This document shows positions 63,937 to 64,000 of a DNA stretch of 64,000 nt, piece by piece. The position numbers and the translations under genes are program-made. Position 1 is the first letter of the stretch, and every line of letters starts with the position of its first letter. The notes below the pieces were generated by a model, which ran no database searches, had not been told where the DNA came from, and was given only the letters and a program-made list of their open reading frames with translations. The stretch is from contig CAXAMN010008535.1 of the NCBI GenBank assembly GCA_963970005.1, positions 146,052-210,051 of the forward strand, given 5' to 3'. The DNA comes from Durusdinium trenchii (lineage: Eukaryota; Sar; Dinophyceae; Suessiales; Symbiodiniaceae).

Positions 63937-64000
63937 ATGTATGTATGTCTGTCTGTATGTATGTATGTATGTATGTATGTATGTATGTATGTATGTATGT
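63867..64000. repeat. (GT)n(GTCT)n(GTAT)n compound microsatellite at the window end
   Basis: About ten GT units are followed by about a dozen CTGT units and then GTAT units to the last base. It runs off the window, so its length is unknown. Confidence 0.95.

Noticed and set aside
1..64000. tRNA, rRNA, snRNA or CRISPR signals
   Set aside because: No convincing box A/box B pair, conserved rRNA string or regularly spaced repeat-spacer array was seen by eye; a tRNAscan or Rfam search would be decisive.

Overview
The window looks like nuclear DNA of a dinoflagellate, probably Symbiodiniaceae. That is an inference. It rests on short codon-biased exons separated by small introns, apparent non-GT splice donors (GA, GC) beside GT, abundant minisatellites and microsatellites, one 10-N assembly gap, and a Ty1/copia polyprotein with a Lys-Gly-rich Gag tail and a methyltransferase-like insert. 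There is no bacterial-style gene packing. Apart from the retrotransposon and two long intronless ORFs, genes can only be read as candidate exons (bounded by AG and GT/GC/GA, with compatible phases), so their confidence is moderate.

Layout. 1-6.0 kb: scattered exons, a minus-strand terminal exon and a plus-strand exon series, then a trinucleotide tract. 6.5-18.3 kb: a plus-strand gene whose exons join in phase and carry the motif series of a HET-like (TIR-related) domain. An intact 7,876-bp Copia element (8841-16716) lies inside one of its introns. The element has two 250-bp LTRs that match base for base, a 5-bp duplicated target site (GTCCC), a primer-binding site resembling the complement of initiator tRNA-Met, and one uninterrupted 2,393-residue Gag-Pol frame. 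The following intron holds a 40-bp minisatellite with the N gap. 19-37 kb: mostly repeats with a few isolated exons: polypyrimidine and CAG/CAA tracts, 64-bp, 135-bp and GCGTCA tandem arrays, dispersed copies of the 40-bp minisatellite, and a 1.4-kb AT-rich foldback element with 12-bp terminal inverted repeats at a TA target (32250-33677). 37.2-41.2 kb: a terminal exon, an intronless zinc-finger gene with three Stc1-like CxxC-CxxC modules, and a 300-residue ORF I do not recognise. 43.7-51.2 kb: plus-strand exons with NHL/YWTD-type beta-propeller motifs, between which lie three copies of a roughly 370-bp dispersed repeat. 51.8-64 kb: further single exons on both strands, one coding-like minus-strand stretch with an in-frame TGA, and simple repeats to the window end.

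The most notable items are the Copia element nested in the intron of the HET-like gene; the methyltransferase-like domain, loss of the usual zinc knuckle and about 390-residue C-terminal extension with a membrane segment in that element; the Stc1-like triple zinc module gene; and the palindrome-filled foldback element. No tRNA, rRNA, spliced-leader RNA or CRISPR was recognised.
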